From Symbiodinium sp. CCMP2592 (taxonomy: Eukaryota; Sar; Dinophyceae; Suessiales; Symbiodiniaceae): a DNA stretch of 64,000 nucleotides. The translations under genes and the position numbers were made by a program. The stretch lies in the NCBI GenBank assembly GCA_905221615.1, contig CAJNDT010004669.1, positions 248,001 to 312,000 on the forward strand, read 5' to 3'. Shown here piece after piece: positions 12,801-20,480 of this stretch (positions are counted from its first letter, which is position 1; the number at the start of each line of letters is the position of its first letter). The notes beneath the pieces were generated by a model that ran no database searches, was not told the origin of the DNA, and saw nothing but the letters and a program-made list of their open reading frames with translations.

Positions 12801-15800
12801 TGGTATGGCCGGCTCGGGCACAACAATATGGACCCTGGGGTTTGGGCTCCGGTTTTTATTTGTCTTTGGTGTTTGTGGTCACTGCCACACGAAGGCCTCA
12901 CAGACCGTATGCAGCTCGGTTGAATCCGGAGGAGAACCAGTTTGAGCCCAAGCTCGTGCAGAGTCTGCTGGCCCGCGTGCGCTCGGTACATTGTGGCGCC
13001 TATCATACTTGTACCCGGGCTGAACACAGATGTCTCGTAATGCGCTCTTTGAGTCGTCGCTCTTCAATGCCACCGCCAGGATTCCAACACAAGGGCTTTC
13101 CGTCTGTCTTTCCTTTTTCCGTTTCCTCTGTCTCTCGGACTGCGAGCCCTGCGCCTTCCTCTCGGATGCTTGGCGCAGGCGCCCTCAGTTACGAGAAGGG
13201 GGTCATCAACGACAACGGGGAGCCCGCTGGCGACCTCTGGGTGCGGGAGCTTGGCTTTTCCTTCCCCGAGGGACTTAAGAGGATGGAAGCAATAAAAGGG
13301 TTTAAGGCTCATATACCATGTAGGGATTCATAATTAGTTACAGGGGCCCTACTCTGAAGGTTCGGTAGGGGGGGTAACTCTCGAAGCAACTTCAGAGCGC
13401 CCCGATTTCAGAAGTTGAGCCCTGAGCCCCAAGCCCGAAGCCTCAAAGCTTCAAGCCCCGCAGGTCTGGGGTCGGGGGCGCTGCATTGGGGAGCACGAGC
13501 ACGCGAAGGCACCTCAGCCCAGGGGCAACTGGAAGACGTCTTCGGTGAGGGTTCTTGATCTGTGCTGCAAGTTTGCAGTGATTGCCGGCTCCTTGGCAAC
13601 TTGCGGTGATCCTCACGTTGCCGTTTCAGGTGCCAATCAAATTCATGCAGATCGACGGTCAGCCAAAGGTGACGCTTGTAGTGGCCGCCTTATGCTTCTC
13701 CTGCCGTGATATGCTTGGGTTTTGGGACATGAAGAATCTACAACTTCGAGTGAGAGTGGAGATTCAGACATGCCTCTAGTCTGGAGATTGACGCAGATCT
13801 TTTGCGGTCTTCGCTGCCGTCATCTTTCCCCAAACCTCAGTCGTAGTTCAGGCGGGCACTGGCTAGAAGGTTGACCCCGAAGGCAGAAAGTCCTACAAGC
13901 CTCGTGTAGGTCGATGGCAAGCATCTACGCCCCAAGGGTTGAGGTTCTTGGAGCGGTACAGAAGTCATCGGCACTGGCATGGTACAGTACCGCTCCTAAG
14001 GCAACCTCTGATTTGACCAACATGATCGTGACATCCGCAGGACGGCTTCGGGGGGGGCAGGGGGGGGGAAGTGGAAGGGTTTTTCAGCGTCCACGTTCGA
14101 GCAGTATCACAGGGTGCGTGTGCTTATACCCCAAGCCCTAAACCTCAACGGACGAAGCCTATCCTAGGCTTTCTCGACACTGTGCAACCAGCAGAGGGAA
14201 AAGGAGCGATTTAAGAAGGAACCCTGCGAGCCCATCTACTTGTCGGGTTACGAACTTGTCGTGTAGGAGTCTCATTCGGCTTCCATCTCTAAGACATAGT
14301 ACAACTTCTACATAGTATTAGTAGAATGTATTACAAAGGTCAAAGCACGGTTTCTTACGGCCCCTTGTACGTTTGCGAAGCCATTGGACGCAAGACCTAA
14401 ACCCCTAAACCCTCAACCCCTAAAAGAGCTCGACAGGCCTGGTTTATGCCTGGGGCGATAACCGCAGTGGCCAAATCGGTCTCGATGGCGGCCGCAAGGA
14501 CCCTTCGCAGTTTGGGAGGCATTTTTTCGCTTTAGGGTTTGGGGTTTAGAGTTCAGAGGGCTTCGGGTTCAGGGTTCAGGGTTTAGGGTTTCAAGGGGGA
14601 GAGTTGGTTGTGGTTTTTGCAGAGCCACGTGGTAGTTTCATTTTCCATCAGGTGCTGTTAGCTTCTGCGACCTTCTGCGCGTTGTGACGAAGGTTTTGAA
14701 TTTAGTGGAACAGTTTGTCAGTCATGCGTGCGTTCCGTGTTTCAGCTTACAGCTCCTAGTAGCATGCTCGAGACCAGTGCGGGTTTCAATTAACGCTGGA
14801 AGTCAATTGCCAGGAGTCGCCGCAGCCTGAAATCATACGCTGCTTGGCACCATCCACAGCCTGAGAAACTCAAGTTTGCAAGCCCGTTGAGAACTGCCCA
14901 TTGGCAGTGCTACGGTTGATGATATAAATCCTGCATTACCTTAAGGACCCTAAACTATGGGAATTATGGTATATTCCTCATTATGGGTCATGCAGGATTT
15001 ATATATCAGCAACAGTAGTGCTGTGGGTTGACCGGCTTATCATCCGACTGACTGTCTGGGGAACACACGACATGTTCCGTCACTGCTCATGTCTTGTTTA
15101 CAGGCTACTGCACGCGTTGGGTTTCTGCAAATTCAGGTCCTCGTCGTAGTACGAGATGACATGTTCTCTTGGGTATCTAAACAAGGATCCTTATGTAACC
15201 CGGTACTGTGGTTCACTAGACATGCTCGTGTGTTATCTGGAAGCCTTATAGAACCCCCACGCAAGCCAGACTGTTCGTATAACCCTTGGAGAACCCATGT
15301 GGAACCCTTCTAGAATCTAGGAGAGCTTTGTAAACCTTATGCAGCATCTGCAGATTCTAGTTCCTAGCAGATGTCCAGTCCTTATTCTGCTGAGGAAACT
15401 TGCCTCAACCTCCGATCCTGATGTCTGCTGGCCCCGCGCACATGGTGACGTATGGCCGGAACAAGGCTCGCCTGGATTTTGAATGCAGAGCTTGACAGCA
15501 TCTTAAGGGGAAATGCTTAAGATGCACCACTGCCACGTCTTGCATATTGGCAGAAGCATATGTTCTTGCGGGGAGTGTATGTTGCACTCCTCGCACAACA
15601 GATCTGAAGGGACGAGGCGGAAAGTTCCTGGCGTTCGAGGTTTTGGGCATGCTTGAGTTCAGGAAAGAGGCTCGGCTTTTGATGTCAGGAAAGAGGCGGA
15701 GCTTTCGTGTTTTGGTGTGGCTCAGCATTTCGGAGCCTCGAGTGCGGCATCAGGTGATGATGGCGTGGGGCAATCAGAGCTGCGGGCGGTTAGGCCTTCA

Positions 15801-18252
15801 GGAGAAGAAGATGGAGAAGGCGCCCTGTCCTGTTGAGTGAGTGCCTAGTTAAGTCGGACTGCGAAGATGCGCCAGCGAGAAAACATCGCCTCCATCAATT
15901 CCAACACCATGAAGCCCAAAACACCCTCGGCCACCGAATCTTCAAGCCTCTTCGATAGCTGGTAAAAGACCCCTCTTGAAGCCTTTCTGAAGATGTGCAA
16001 AGTGTACTAAACTTATATACTAAACCCTCAAGTATTCGTGAGCCCAGTGAGCGAGAAGAGCAGGTGATCTTCAAACCCCGGGTCGTCCGGGCCGAGTGGG
16101 CTTCGATCGAAGCCATGGGCGGGACGGAGGCGGAGGAAGAAGGAGGCCTCCTTCCTTCTCCCATGGCGGTTGCAGTTTTTGGGGGTGTCGAATCCTACCC
16201 CTTGGGGATGAAAGGAGGCTGAGGAAGTAGGTTTCGCCGAGTCTGTTATCGCAGCCCCGCAAGTCCCGTGCTTTGCTCTTCGGCCTTGTCGGCTCCAGAG
16301 CAGGAGACAAGAAGAAGGTCACGGCGGCGGCCTTGGCGACGTTGGGTGACGAGTCGATCTCCAAGGCGCCGCCTTGTCTTCATGCAGACACGGGTGGCTT
16401 GAAGGAAGAACTTGAAGACCCTCTGGCTCGAAGGGGGCCAGTCGTTCGTTCTTCAGCCCCAGATCATCAAGTAACAGGATGATGCCATGAAAGGGGTTTG
16501 GGACAGGCCTTGGACAGCGAGAGCGCCATCAGCGAGGGCTCCTCTCACGCGGAGTTCGGCGAGGTAGGGGTCAGGGTCGAAACCTACAGCTCCACATTCC
16601 GGGCAGCCCATCTGGCACACCTAAACCCTAAACCCTTTAAGAAGGGTCGGTGCGGCCTTCGCGACTGCGTTTTTCAGGAAGACGGTGGAGACACCAAAGC
16701 CAATCTGCTCCATGCCTTCACATCAGGACGGCGACCGCTTTTTGGCTTTTTGTGGAGTAGAAGCCGAGATCTCTCTTGGTTTCTAAAGCACCGGCCTCCG
16801 TACACGAAGGAGCCTAATGTCGAGTGACCAGTGAAGCCCAGAAACCCTGAAAGCTTGACGGCTTGGATGCCCTTCACCACCACAGCGCGAAAAACTCGGA
16901 CGTGGCTTCCTCGCAAAAGGTGAAATGTCTCAGGGCAATAGGCATACTTATCGCAGGACAGAAAGTCCAACGCTTCTCGACGATGCAGACGCCCGCCCGC
17001 AGATCTTGTTGCTGTGTTCGTCATCTTCTCAGAAACTACACGCAGCCTGCTCTCCGGCAGTGGTTGTTGTATTCGCAACGTGGAGGTTTGTTGGTCTCGA
17101 GATGTTGCCGCTGAGGGGCTAGGACCAGATTCTAGAAGCTGCGTGCGAGACCCCGGCAGTGCACATCCTAGTTGCAGGGGGGGGCTTCAGCTGCATGGAT
17201 TCGGACTTCAAAGAGGGAGATGTAGCTCAGGACCATGTTGAAGGAGGAGCCCGACAGCAACAAGATCGGTGGCCAGGGCTGCACGAGAGCAGGGCACCGG
17301 ATGCAGACTTCCCCGATAACAGTTGCAGTGCTGTGGGTTTTGGGTGCCTTTGGCCCGGAAGCTTGAATGTCCTAGCCAGGCGTGCAGCCATGTCCAACGT
17401 GCTAGAGGGGCCATGAACTTCTCAGACGGGTAATAGGGAACCAGATGGAAGCAGCACGTTGGTGAGCAAACTGCGCACGGGTGTCCTTACAAAATGCTTG
17501 CAAGCCTAAGTAAATGTAACTCAACACCAAAGCAGACAAGCTGCAGAGCCACGTTTATCACATCGCCCGGTCCTGCTTCTCGAACAAGACATCTTCCCCA
17601 GCAAGAGTCTATGGTCTTGTCCTTCTGTCTACAGACTTATCGTTCCGTGGCGACTACATGACCAGTCTCCTGATCACAGTGTATGCGACCCCGGACCAGA
17701 ACCCAAAAGCCGCACAACGAACTTAACCATTCAAGTCATTGGTTTCGCTTCGGTTCGCATTCGTGTAAGGCAGTCTGCACAAGCACGAGAAGGACGTGGT
17801 TGTCATGCTTGCTGCTACCTTTATAATTTCGTGCAGACGCGCCTTTACGGCATGACTCTCCGTTTCATCTAGCAGTCAATCAATCAACCAATCCATCCAT
17901 CATTGTCTATCTATCTGTCTATCTATCTTTCTATATATCTATCTATGTAGGTATGTATATATATACACACATACACACACACACACACACATACATATTT
18001 ATCGGAGCCAGCGCGATGCCTCGTCGCTTTCAGCCTGCGGGCCGAAAGTTTGTCTATCACTTCTTCTCATCTCTAGTCCAGAAGCTCGTTGAAGATCTTC
18101 GAAGATGTGAGGAATAAAGCTCGGGAGCTCTACATCTTTGGGTGCAGGAGTTGAAGAAGACGGTCGTCAGCGCCGTTCAAGACCTTGTCACGGTGACAGA
18201 GAAAGAGAGACGGGTGGCCATGTTCCAGGCCGTCGTTTTGATGCCGAGCTAG
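245..18252 (+). CDS. RCC1-repeat (beta-propeller) protein gene, 43-exon hand-built model
   Basis: RCC1 repeats fold into seven-bladed propellers used for chromatin or GTPase binding (RCC1), light sensing (UVR8) or as modules of ubiquitin ligases and alsin. About 15 blades are visible by the pattern G-x-x-H-[ST] followed 10-14 residues later by [YW]-x-WG and then G-x-LG-x-G, for example CGSDHSMVLDMHGLIYAWG, GSQHSMFVSGKVYVWG, CGREHCVAITYDGNAYAWG and CGQYHTAVV. Fifteen or so blades suggest two propellers. Exons were chosen so that blades join smoothly; the frame then holds through 42 introns to a TAG at 18250 (3,348 nt, about 1,115 aa). Donors are 22 GT, 13 GC and 7 GA; acceptors are all AG. ATG at 245 follows an AG, so it may be the start or an internal exon. 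The C-terminal ~250 residues (from about 16304) match no domain I know, and no HECT, DH or VPS9 motif is visible. RCC1 identity is firm; exact edges of a few exons are not. Confidence 0.85.
345..445. repeat. Short direct repeats in first RCC1 intron
   Basis: Three near-copies of a unit like TATAGAACCC(C)CC..ACCCCTAAA(A)GGAACCCTAT occur in the intron after 320. Similar AGGAACCCTAT and AGGGTTCCTTT words recur at 5730-5770, 10886-11040, 12030-12110 and 12330-12400, so this is a dispersed intron repeat. Confidence 0.6.
2305..5492 (+). CDS. RCC1 gene exons 7-14
   Basis: Exons: 2305-2356, 2829-2890, 3053-3190, 3296-3374, 3963-3988, 4840-4905, 5069-5150, 5414-5492. Residues include VALSAAGEAHTGVVDMNG, GLWMWGLGSYGRLGLGEPID, LALGSFHSVALVG, a 26-nt micro-exon giving YGEALGNK, VRAAADGNRHK, VLMEDGELISFGQG and SSGRLGTG. 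Exon 3053-3190 adds a basic, Ser/Pro/Ala-rich loop after the blade start, a plausible disordered insertion. Donors in order: GA, GT, GA, GC, GC, GC, GT, GT. The end of 3053-3190 is the least certain. The introns after 2356 and 2890 carry related inverted-repeat element fragments. Confidence 0.75.
2470..2590. mobile_element. Inverted-repeat element, family 1, fragment
   Basis: It contains CCGAAAATAGGGGACCCT, a TAGTAGGATCCTTAT core and CCCCAACATAAGG, the words shared with the better copies at 2935-3015 and 10756-10860. It lies in the intron 2357-2828. The ends are not both recognisable. Confidence 0.5.
2933..3020. mobile_element. Inverted-repeat element, family 1
   Basis: It begins GGGAGTTTTCGAAATTAGGG and runs through ACTAGTAGGATCCTTATTAT to CCCCAACATAAGGCCCC. 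It fills about half of the 162-nt intron 2891-3052. The right inverted repeat has decayed. Confidence 0.55.
3375..3962. repeat. Intron with (TA)n and (GTAT)n microsatellites
   Basis: The intron between the exons ending at 3374 and starting at 3963 includes (AT)n at 3803-3848, (GTAT)n at 3850-3886 and its complement (ATAC)n at 3891-3935. The two tetranucleotide tracts are inverted relative to each other and could form a hairpin. No coding is seen. Confidence 0.75.
5380..5620. repeat. Telomere-type CCCTAAA repeats in RCC1 introns
   Basis: Degenerate CCCTAAAC repeats flank exon 5414-5492, and a run of 12 G lies at about 5499-5510. The same heptamer occurs in many other introns of this gene. Confidence 0.8.
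5711..5896. mobile_element. Inverted-repeat element, family 3, with inserted sequence
   Basis: It starts ACGGTTGCTGGTATAAATCC and ends GGATTTATATCATCAACAGT, an imperfect inverted repeat, with the family core CCTTAAGGACCCTAAACTAT inside. It is about 80 bp longer than the copies at 14912 and 18314, the extra part being an AGGGTTCC/TTTAGGG-like stretch. No clear target duplication is seen. Confidence 0.6.
6237..6294 (+). CDS. RCC1 gene, possible exon 15
   Basis: A polypyrimidine-rich stretch and CAG precede an open segment reading TLEDPAERSMMLSCIAATS. Its phase is exactly what is needed to connect the exon ending at 5492 (two bases left over) to the exon at 7172 (phase 0), with a GA donor at 6295. 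The resemblance to an RCC1 strand is weak. A second reading frame of the same stretch is also open (GRPSGAIHDAQLHSCYIRTP), so this is a plausible but unproven exon. The rest of 5493-7171 holds telomere-type repeats and an inverted-repeat element; an open basic stretch near 5955-6060 could be a further exon. Confidence 0.45.
6825..6895. repeat. CCCTAAA-type repeats
   Basis: A degenerate CCTAAACCC tract lies in the non-coding stretch between 6295 and 7171. Shorter tracts are at 8055-8085, 8325-8350 and 14395-14425. Confidence 0.7.
7172..10747 (+). CDS. RCC1 gene exons 16-22
   Basis: Exons: 7172-7251, 7431-7494, 7961-8020, 8394-8448, 9747-9786, 9912-9968, 10645-10747. They read RRGGDMFTAAVSWQGASSAG, then RLYTWGSGARGQLGTG, then RLVRSIACGREHC, then VAITYDGNAYAWGKGDKA, then WLGEGRDRRSVPHG, then DHTGAICRGEDDNEL and YMWGSSEMGKLGLGAAG. 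Donors: GT, GT, GT, GC, GT, GC, GA. The blade between 9747 and 9968 is shorter than usual, so a small exon may be missing or the loop may be reduced. The donor at 9787 lies inside an inverted-repeat element. The 1.3-kb intron 8449-9746 and the 0.7-kb intron 9969-10644 show only repeats and no convincing coding. Confidence 0.82.
8449..9746. other. Long RCC1 intron, no gene seen
   Basis: The open frames here are not RCC1-like. The minus ORF at 8613-9083 is Arg/Ser/Pro-rich with no recognisable motif. I see no inverted-repeat element except short AT-rich stretches. Confidence 0.5.
9786..9884. mobile_element. Introner-like inverted-repeat element, family 2, copy 1
   Basis: The left end GGTGGTTGTCAAGATGATGG and right end GACCCTAATTTTGACAACTACC are inverted repeats. 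It is flanked by an exact 6-bp duplication, CACATG at 9780-9785 and 9885-9890. The intron 9787-9911 starts at the element's second base (G|GTGGTT), so the element supplies the 5' splice site. The AG used lies 27 nt past its right end. No coding capacity: 99 bp. Confidence 0.85.
10155..10640. repeat. Telomere-type repeat block in RCC1 intron
   Basis: A short TTTAGGG tract lies at 10165-10205. A long CCCTAAA/CCCCTAAA tract follows at 10335-10640, cleanest at 10530-10640. It ends 4 nt before the exon at 10645. Confidence 0.85.
10756..10860. mobile_element. Inverted-repeat element, family 1, best copy
   Basis: The left end GGGAGTTTCCGAAAATAGG and right end CCTATTTTCGGAAACTCCC are perfect inverted repeats of 19 bp. 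The core has ACCTTATTTTGGGGTCCTTA and TAGTAAGGATCCTACTG. It starts 8 nt after the GA donor at 10748. Flanks TAT/TAT are too short to call a target duplication. Confidence 0.8.
10861..11040. repeat. Three copies of a 70-80 bp direct repeat
   Basis: ATAGGGGCC starts near 10862, 10933 and 11011, each followed by an AATT..A.AATAGGGTT word and, in the first two, a TTAAAGGGG..AGTAGGGTTCC stretch. It lies directly after the family 1 element. No coding is seen between 11040 and 11768. Confidence 0.65.
11769..13544 (+). CDS. RCC1 gene exons 23-28
   Basis: Exons: 11769-11858, 12023-12044 (22-nt micro-exon, VLYSNNEG), 12778-12830, 12932-13010, 13179-13240, 13464-13544. They read VPVALSCGQYHTAVV plus an acidic Ser-rich loop, VWTFGGGWYGRLGHNNM, LLARVRSVHCGAYHTC, ALSYEKGVINDNGEPAGDLW and VWGRGRCIGEHEHAKAPQ. 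Donors: GC, GT, GA, GT, GT, GT. The intron before the micro-exon (11859-12022) is essentially one inverted-repeat element. The intron 12045-12777 contains a further copy of that element family. A long open frame on the minus strand across this region is an antisense shadow. Confidence 0.83.
11858..12013. mobile_element. Introner-like inverted-repeat element, family 2, copy 2
   Basis: The left end GGCGGTTGTCAGAATTTCGG and right end GACCATAATTTTGACAACTACC match copy 1, with one T-to-C change at the third base. That change turns the donor into G|GCGGTT, so this intron is GC-AG. The intron is 11859-12022, so all but 9 nt is element. Flanks TCCTTG and CACTTG share the last four bases, a decayed 6-bp duplication. 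The AT-rich middle is longer than in copy 1. Confidence 0.82.
12662..12749. mobile_element. Inverted-repeat element, family 2, copy 3
   Basis: The left end GGTGGTTGTCAAATTATGGT and right end ACCATAATTTTGACAACTACC form a near-perfect inverted repeat. Flanks are CAAATG (12656-12661) and CAAATA (12750-12755), a 5/6 target duplication. It sits inside the intron 12045-12777, 28 nt before the AG. Confidence 0.83.
13630..16118 (+). CDS. RCC1 gene exons 29-34
   Basis: Exons: 13630-13686, 13870-13903, 14437-14490, 15395-15465, 15754-15836, 16048-16118. They read VPIKFMQIDGQPKVTLVVA, VDPEGRKSYKP, LVYAWGDNRSGQIGLD, PILMSAGPAHMVTYGRNK, VMMAWGNQSCGRLGLQ and VIFKPRVVRAEWASIEAMG. Donors: GC, GT, GC, GC, GT, GC. 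Exon 13870-13903 lacks the usual His, so it is the weakest of the set. The intron 14491-15394 contains TTTAGGG-type repeats and a complete inverted-repeat element with a 6-bp target duplication. The last RCC1-like strand is in 16048-16118 or slightly later. Confidence 0.78.
14515..14600. repeat. TTTAGGG-type repeats (reverse orientation)
   Basis: Degenerate TTTAGGG/TTCAGGG tract at the start of the intron 14491-15394, opposite in orientation to most tracts in the gene. Confidence 0.75.
14912..15016. mobile_element. Inverted-repeat element, family 3, intact copy
   Basis: The left end ACGGTTGATGATATAAATCC and right end GGATTTATATATCAGCAACAGT pair. The core is CCTTAAGGACCCTAAACTAT with GGGAATTATGGTATATTCC. 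It is flanked by an exact 6-bp duplication AGTGCT (14906-14911 and 15017-15022). It lies within the intron 14491-15394. Confidence 0.85.
16304..18252 (+). CDS. RCC1 gene exons 35-43, C-terminal region of unknown function
   Basis: Exons: 16304-16470, 16507-16563, 16678-16726, 17003-17085, 17178-17218, 17231-17268, 17536-17678, 18077-18106, 18148-18252. Distinctive stretches are KKVTAAALATLGDESISK, ALDSESAISEGSSHAEFGE, DGGDTKANLLHAFTS, a hydrophobic LVAVFVIFSETTRSLLSG, MLKEEPDSNKID, KLQSHVYHIARSCFSNK, LSFRGDYMTSLLIT and ELKKTVVSAVQDLVTVTEKE, ending at TAG 18250-18252. SEGSSH may be the last blade remnant. The rest resembles no catalytic domain I know; several segments look helical. The last intron (18107-18147) would be only 41 nt, and reading straight through 18077-18153 is an alternative ending. 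Most of these exons are too short to stand out as open frames; support is phase agreement and natural composition. Confidence 0.68.
17679..18076. repeat. Intron with ATCT/CA microsatellites
   Basis: Between exons ending at 17678 and starting at 18077: (TCTA)n near 17905-17950, TATA and (CA)n near 17955-17990. No coding. Confidence 0.7.
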
Positions 18253-18313
18253 TGTTAACTGTCGCTGCCAGGAAGCTGAGACAGGAACCCACATGTCCTG
18301 CTGGGTGTTTGGT

Positions 18314-18416
18314 ACTGTTGATGGACAAAATGCTGCATGACCTTAAGGACCCTAAACTAAGGGAACTATGGTATATTCCTTATAACGGGTAATGCAGGAT
18401 TTTGTCCATCAACAGT
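18314..18416. mobile_element. Inverted-repeat element, family 3, downstream of RCC1 gene
   Basis: The left end ACTGTTGATGGACAAAAT and right end ATTTTGTCCATCAACAGT are perfect complements, and pairing continues with few mismatches for about 30 bp. The core matches the copies at 5711 and 14912. The flanks TTTGGT and AGGGCA do not match. It lies 60 bp after the stop of the RCC1 gene. A partial copy (TTGATAGACAAAATCCTGCA) is at about 23211-23232. Confidence 0.82.
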
Positions 18417-18747
18417 AGGGCACAGTGTTTGCTGTCCGTAGTCTTCGCGCAGGGGATTTTTTCCGCAGTGTGAGCTCCGCCTTTCCGGGTGTCGTAGAGG
18501 CCCCCAGGCAGCCCACCCCCGACAGCCCGAATTCAGGAAGCAGTAGGAATAGTAACAGCAGTAGTAATTGCAGTAGCAATAGTAAGTTGTAATCCCAGGG
18601 TCGCAATAATAGGGGGGGGGGCTCCCCCCGCCCCCCAGCGGGTCCAGGGATTAGGGCGGTCACAATAATGGACAGTGGGGGGTCGCATTAATAGAATGAT
18701 TGGGGGATTGGGGGGCGGGCTGTGAAGAGAAGAGCTGATGCAGTGAT

Positions 18748-19527
18748 TTGGCTCTTGCGAGGGCACAACATGCAGACAGTGACAGCATGGAGCAAAGAGC
18801 AGTGCAGCGGGTGCAGAAAGTAGTTAGCTGTCGCCGCATAGCCAATAAGGAATCCACTCTTTTGGCCTGCTTAAGATTTCTGGAAAAGCAAAGCTTTGGA
18901 ATCCAACTGCAAGGGGAATTCCTTTTCATGAAGCAGCAAGGACTCATGGACAGCATTGCTTCTAATCCAGGAATCGGCCCCGGAATTTTTTTCATTAATG
19001 TGAACCCTTTCATAAATCTGGCCCGGAGTCCTGGGGAGGGCCATTGTAAGGAGGAATCCACTCTTTTGGCCTGCTTAAGATTTTTGGAAGAGCAAAGCTT
19101 TGGAATCCAAGTGCAAGGGGAACTCTTTTTCATGAAGCTGCAAGGACTCATGGACAGCATTGCTTCTAATCCAGGAATCGGCCCGGGAATTTTTTTCATT
19201 AATGTGAACCCTTTCATAAATCTGGCCCGGAGTCCTGGGGAGGGCCATTGTAAGGGGTAGCTCAGGAAGGAATGAAAATATGCCTTCTTGAATAAGCAAT
19301 CCAATAAGGAATCCACTCTTTTGGCCTGCTTAAGATTTCTGGAAAAGCAAAGCTTTGGAATCCAACTGCAAGGGGAACTTTTTTTTATGAAGCAGCAAGG
19401 ACTCACGGACAGCATTGCTTCTAATCAAGGAATCGGCCCGGGAATTGTTTTCATTAATGCGAACCCTTTCATAAATCTGGCCTCTGAGCCCAGTCTTTAT
19501 TACTTTACTGCAGCTACAGCCTTGTAG
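18748..19527 (+). repeat. 204-bp tandem repeats, open in frame (68 aa units)
   Basis: Units start near 18850, 19054 and 19309. The first two are exactly 204 bp apart; the third is 255 bp on because of a 51-bp spacer, so all three stay in one frame. Each reads ESTLLACLRFLE..SFGIQ then MDSIASNPGIGPG and FFINVNPFINLA. The + frame from about 18748 is open through two units and stops in the spacer (TAG at 19258). The complement is also open, so coding is uncertain. Units are nearly identical, implying recent duplication. Confidence 0.7.
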
Positions 19528-19925
19528 AGGCCCAGTTTTTACTGCTTTACTGCAGCTACAGCCTTAGTAGAGGCCCAGTTTTGACTACTGTACTGCAGCT
19601 ACAGCCTTAGTAGAGGCCCGGTCTTTACTACTCTACTGCAGCTACAGCCTTAGTAGAGGCGCAGCTTTTACTGCTTTACTGCAGCTACAGCCTTAGTAGA
19701 GGCCCAGTTTTGACTACTGTACTGCAGCTACAGCCTTAGTAGAGGCCCGGTCTTTACTACTCTACTGCAGCTACAGCCTTAGTAGAGGCGCAGCTTTTAC
19801 TGCTTTACTGCAGCTACAGCCTTAGTAGAGGCCCAGTTTTGACTACTGTACTGCAGCTACAGCCTTAGTAGAGGCCCGGTCTTTACTACTCTACTGCAGC
19901 TACAGCCTTAGTAGAGGCCAATCTT
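19495..19925. repeat. 43-bp tandem array with 129-bp higher-order period
   Basis: Units of the type ACTGCAGCTACAGCCTTAGT plus AGAGGC..AGTTTT.ACTACT repeat every 43 bp (first interval 42). Variants cycle in threes (CCCAGTTTTGAC, CCCGGTCTTTAC, GCGCAGCTTTTAC), giving a 129-bp superunit. About ten copies. Copies adjoin with no variable spacers, so it is not CRISPR-like. Confidence 0.85.
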
Positions 19926-20199
19926 TTACTACATTACTGCCAAACCTAGGCTTTCCAGAAAAGTTTCTTTAAATGTGAACCCTTTTTAGAGGTCGCAAAG
20001 CCTACAAACGCCTACGCAATGGAAACTCCTCTTCCGGACCCTACAGGCCCCCAAAAAGTTTCTTTAAATGTGATCCATTTAATAATGCGACCCTGGGATT
20101 AGTCGTCATCGTAATAGTAATAGTAATTGTAATAGTAATAATAATAGTAATAGTACTAGTAACAGTAGCAGTAACAATGCTGGTAAAAGTAACATGAAC

Positions 20200-20431
20200 A
20201 ATAATCGTACTAGTAGTTGGGCTCCCGAGCCAGGAACGCGTCCAGAAGGGAATCGATCACCTCAACGGAGTACTGCAGGGACCTGTTCAGCACGAGCGGG
20301 AACGAGATGGACGCTGGATTGCAGATGCTTAAGGTTGGGATTGAGGAGGTGTCAAGCTGCAGGCTTCCAGGATGTGTAGACTTTTGCCACCTATATATAT
20401 ATAAATATAGATATAAGTATAAATATACATT

Positions 20432-20480
<49 letters not shown>

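Larger units (their letters stand above)
18592..20098. mobile_element. Composite repeat element bounded by 20-bp inverted repeats
   Basis: AATCCCAGGGTCGCAATAAT at the left is matched in reverse complement by ATAATGCGACCCTGGGATT at the right. Both sides are flanked outside by AGTAATAG-type trinucleotide runs (18535-18590 and 20103-20200). Inside are a G-run, GGTCGCATTAAT repeats near 18658-18695, three translated 204-bp repeats and a 43-bp array. No transposase is seen, so it would be non-autonomous. Confidence 0.6.

Noticed and set aside
12395-13027. 210-residue minus-strand open frame
   Set aside because: It runs antisense through RCC1 exons at 12778-12830 and 12932-13010 and through an inverted-repeat element, so it is a shadow.
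245-18252. RCC1 gene as a HERC-type ubiquitin ligase
   Set aside because: No HECT domain is visible after the repeats; the C-terminal region is short and different.
18660-19415. 251-residue minus-strand open frame
   Set aside because: It is the complement of the 204-bp repeats; repetition keeps both strands open. The + frame has more natural composition, but neither is shown to be a gene.
19495-19925. 43-bp array considered as a CRISPR array
   Set aside because: Units abut each other with no unique spacers, no cas genes are present and the DNA is eukaryotic.
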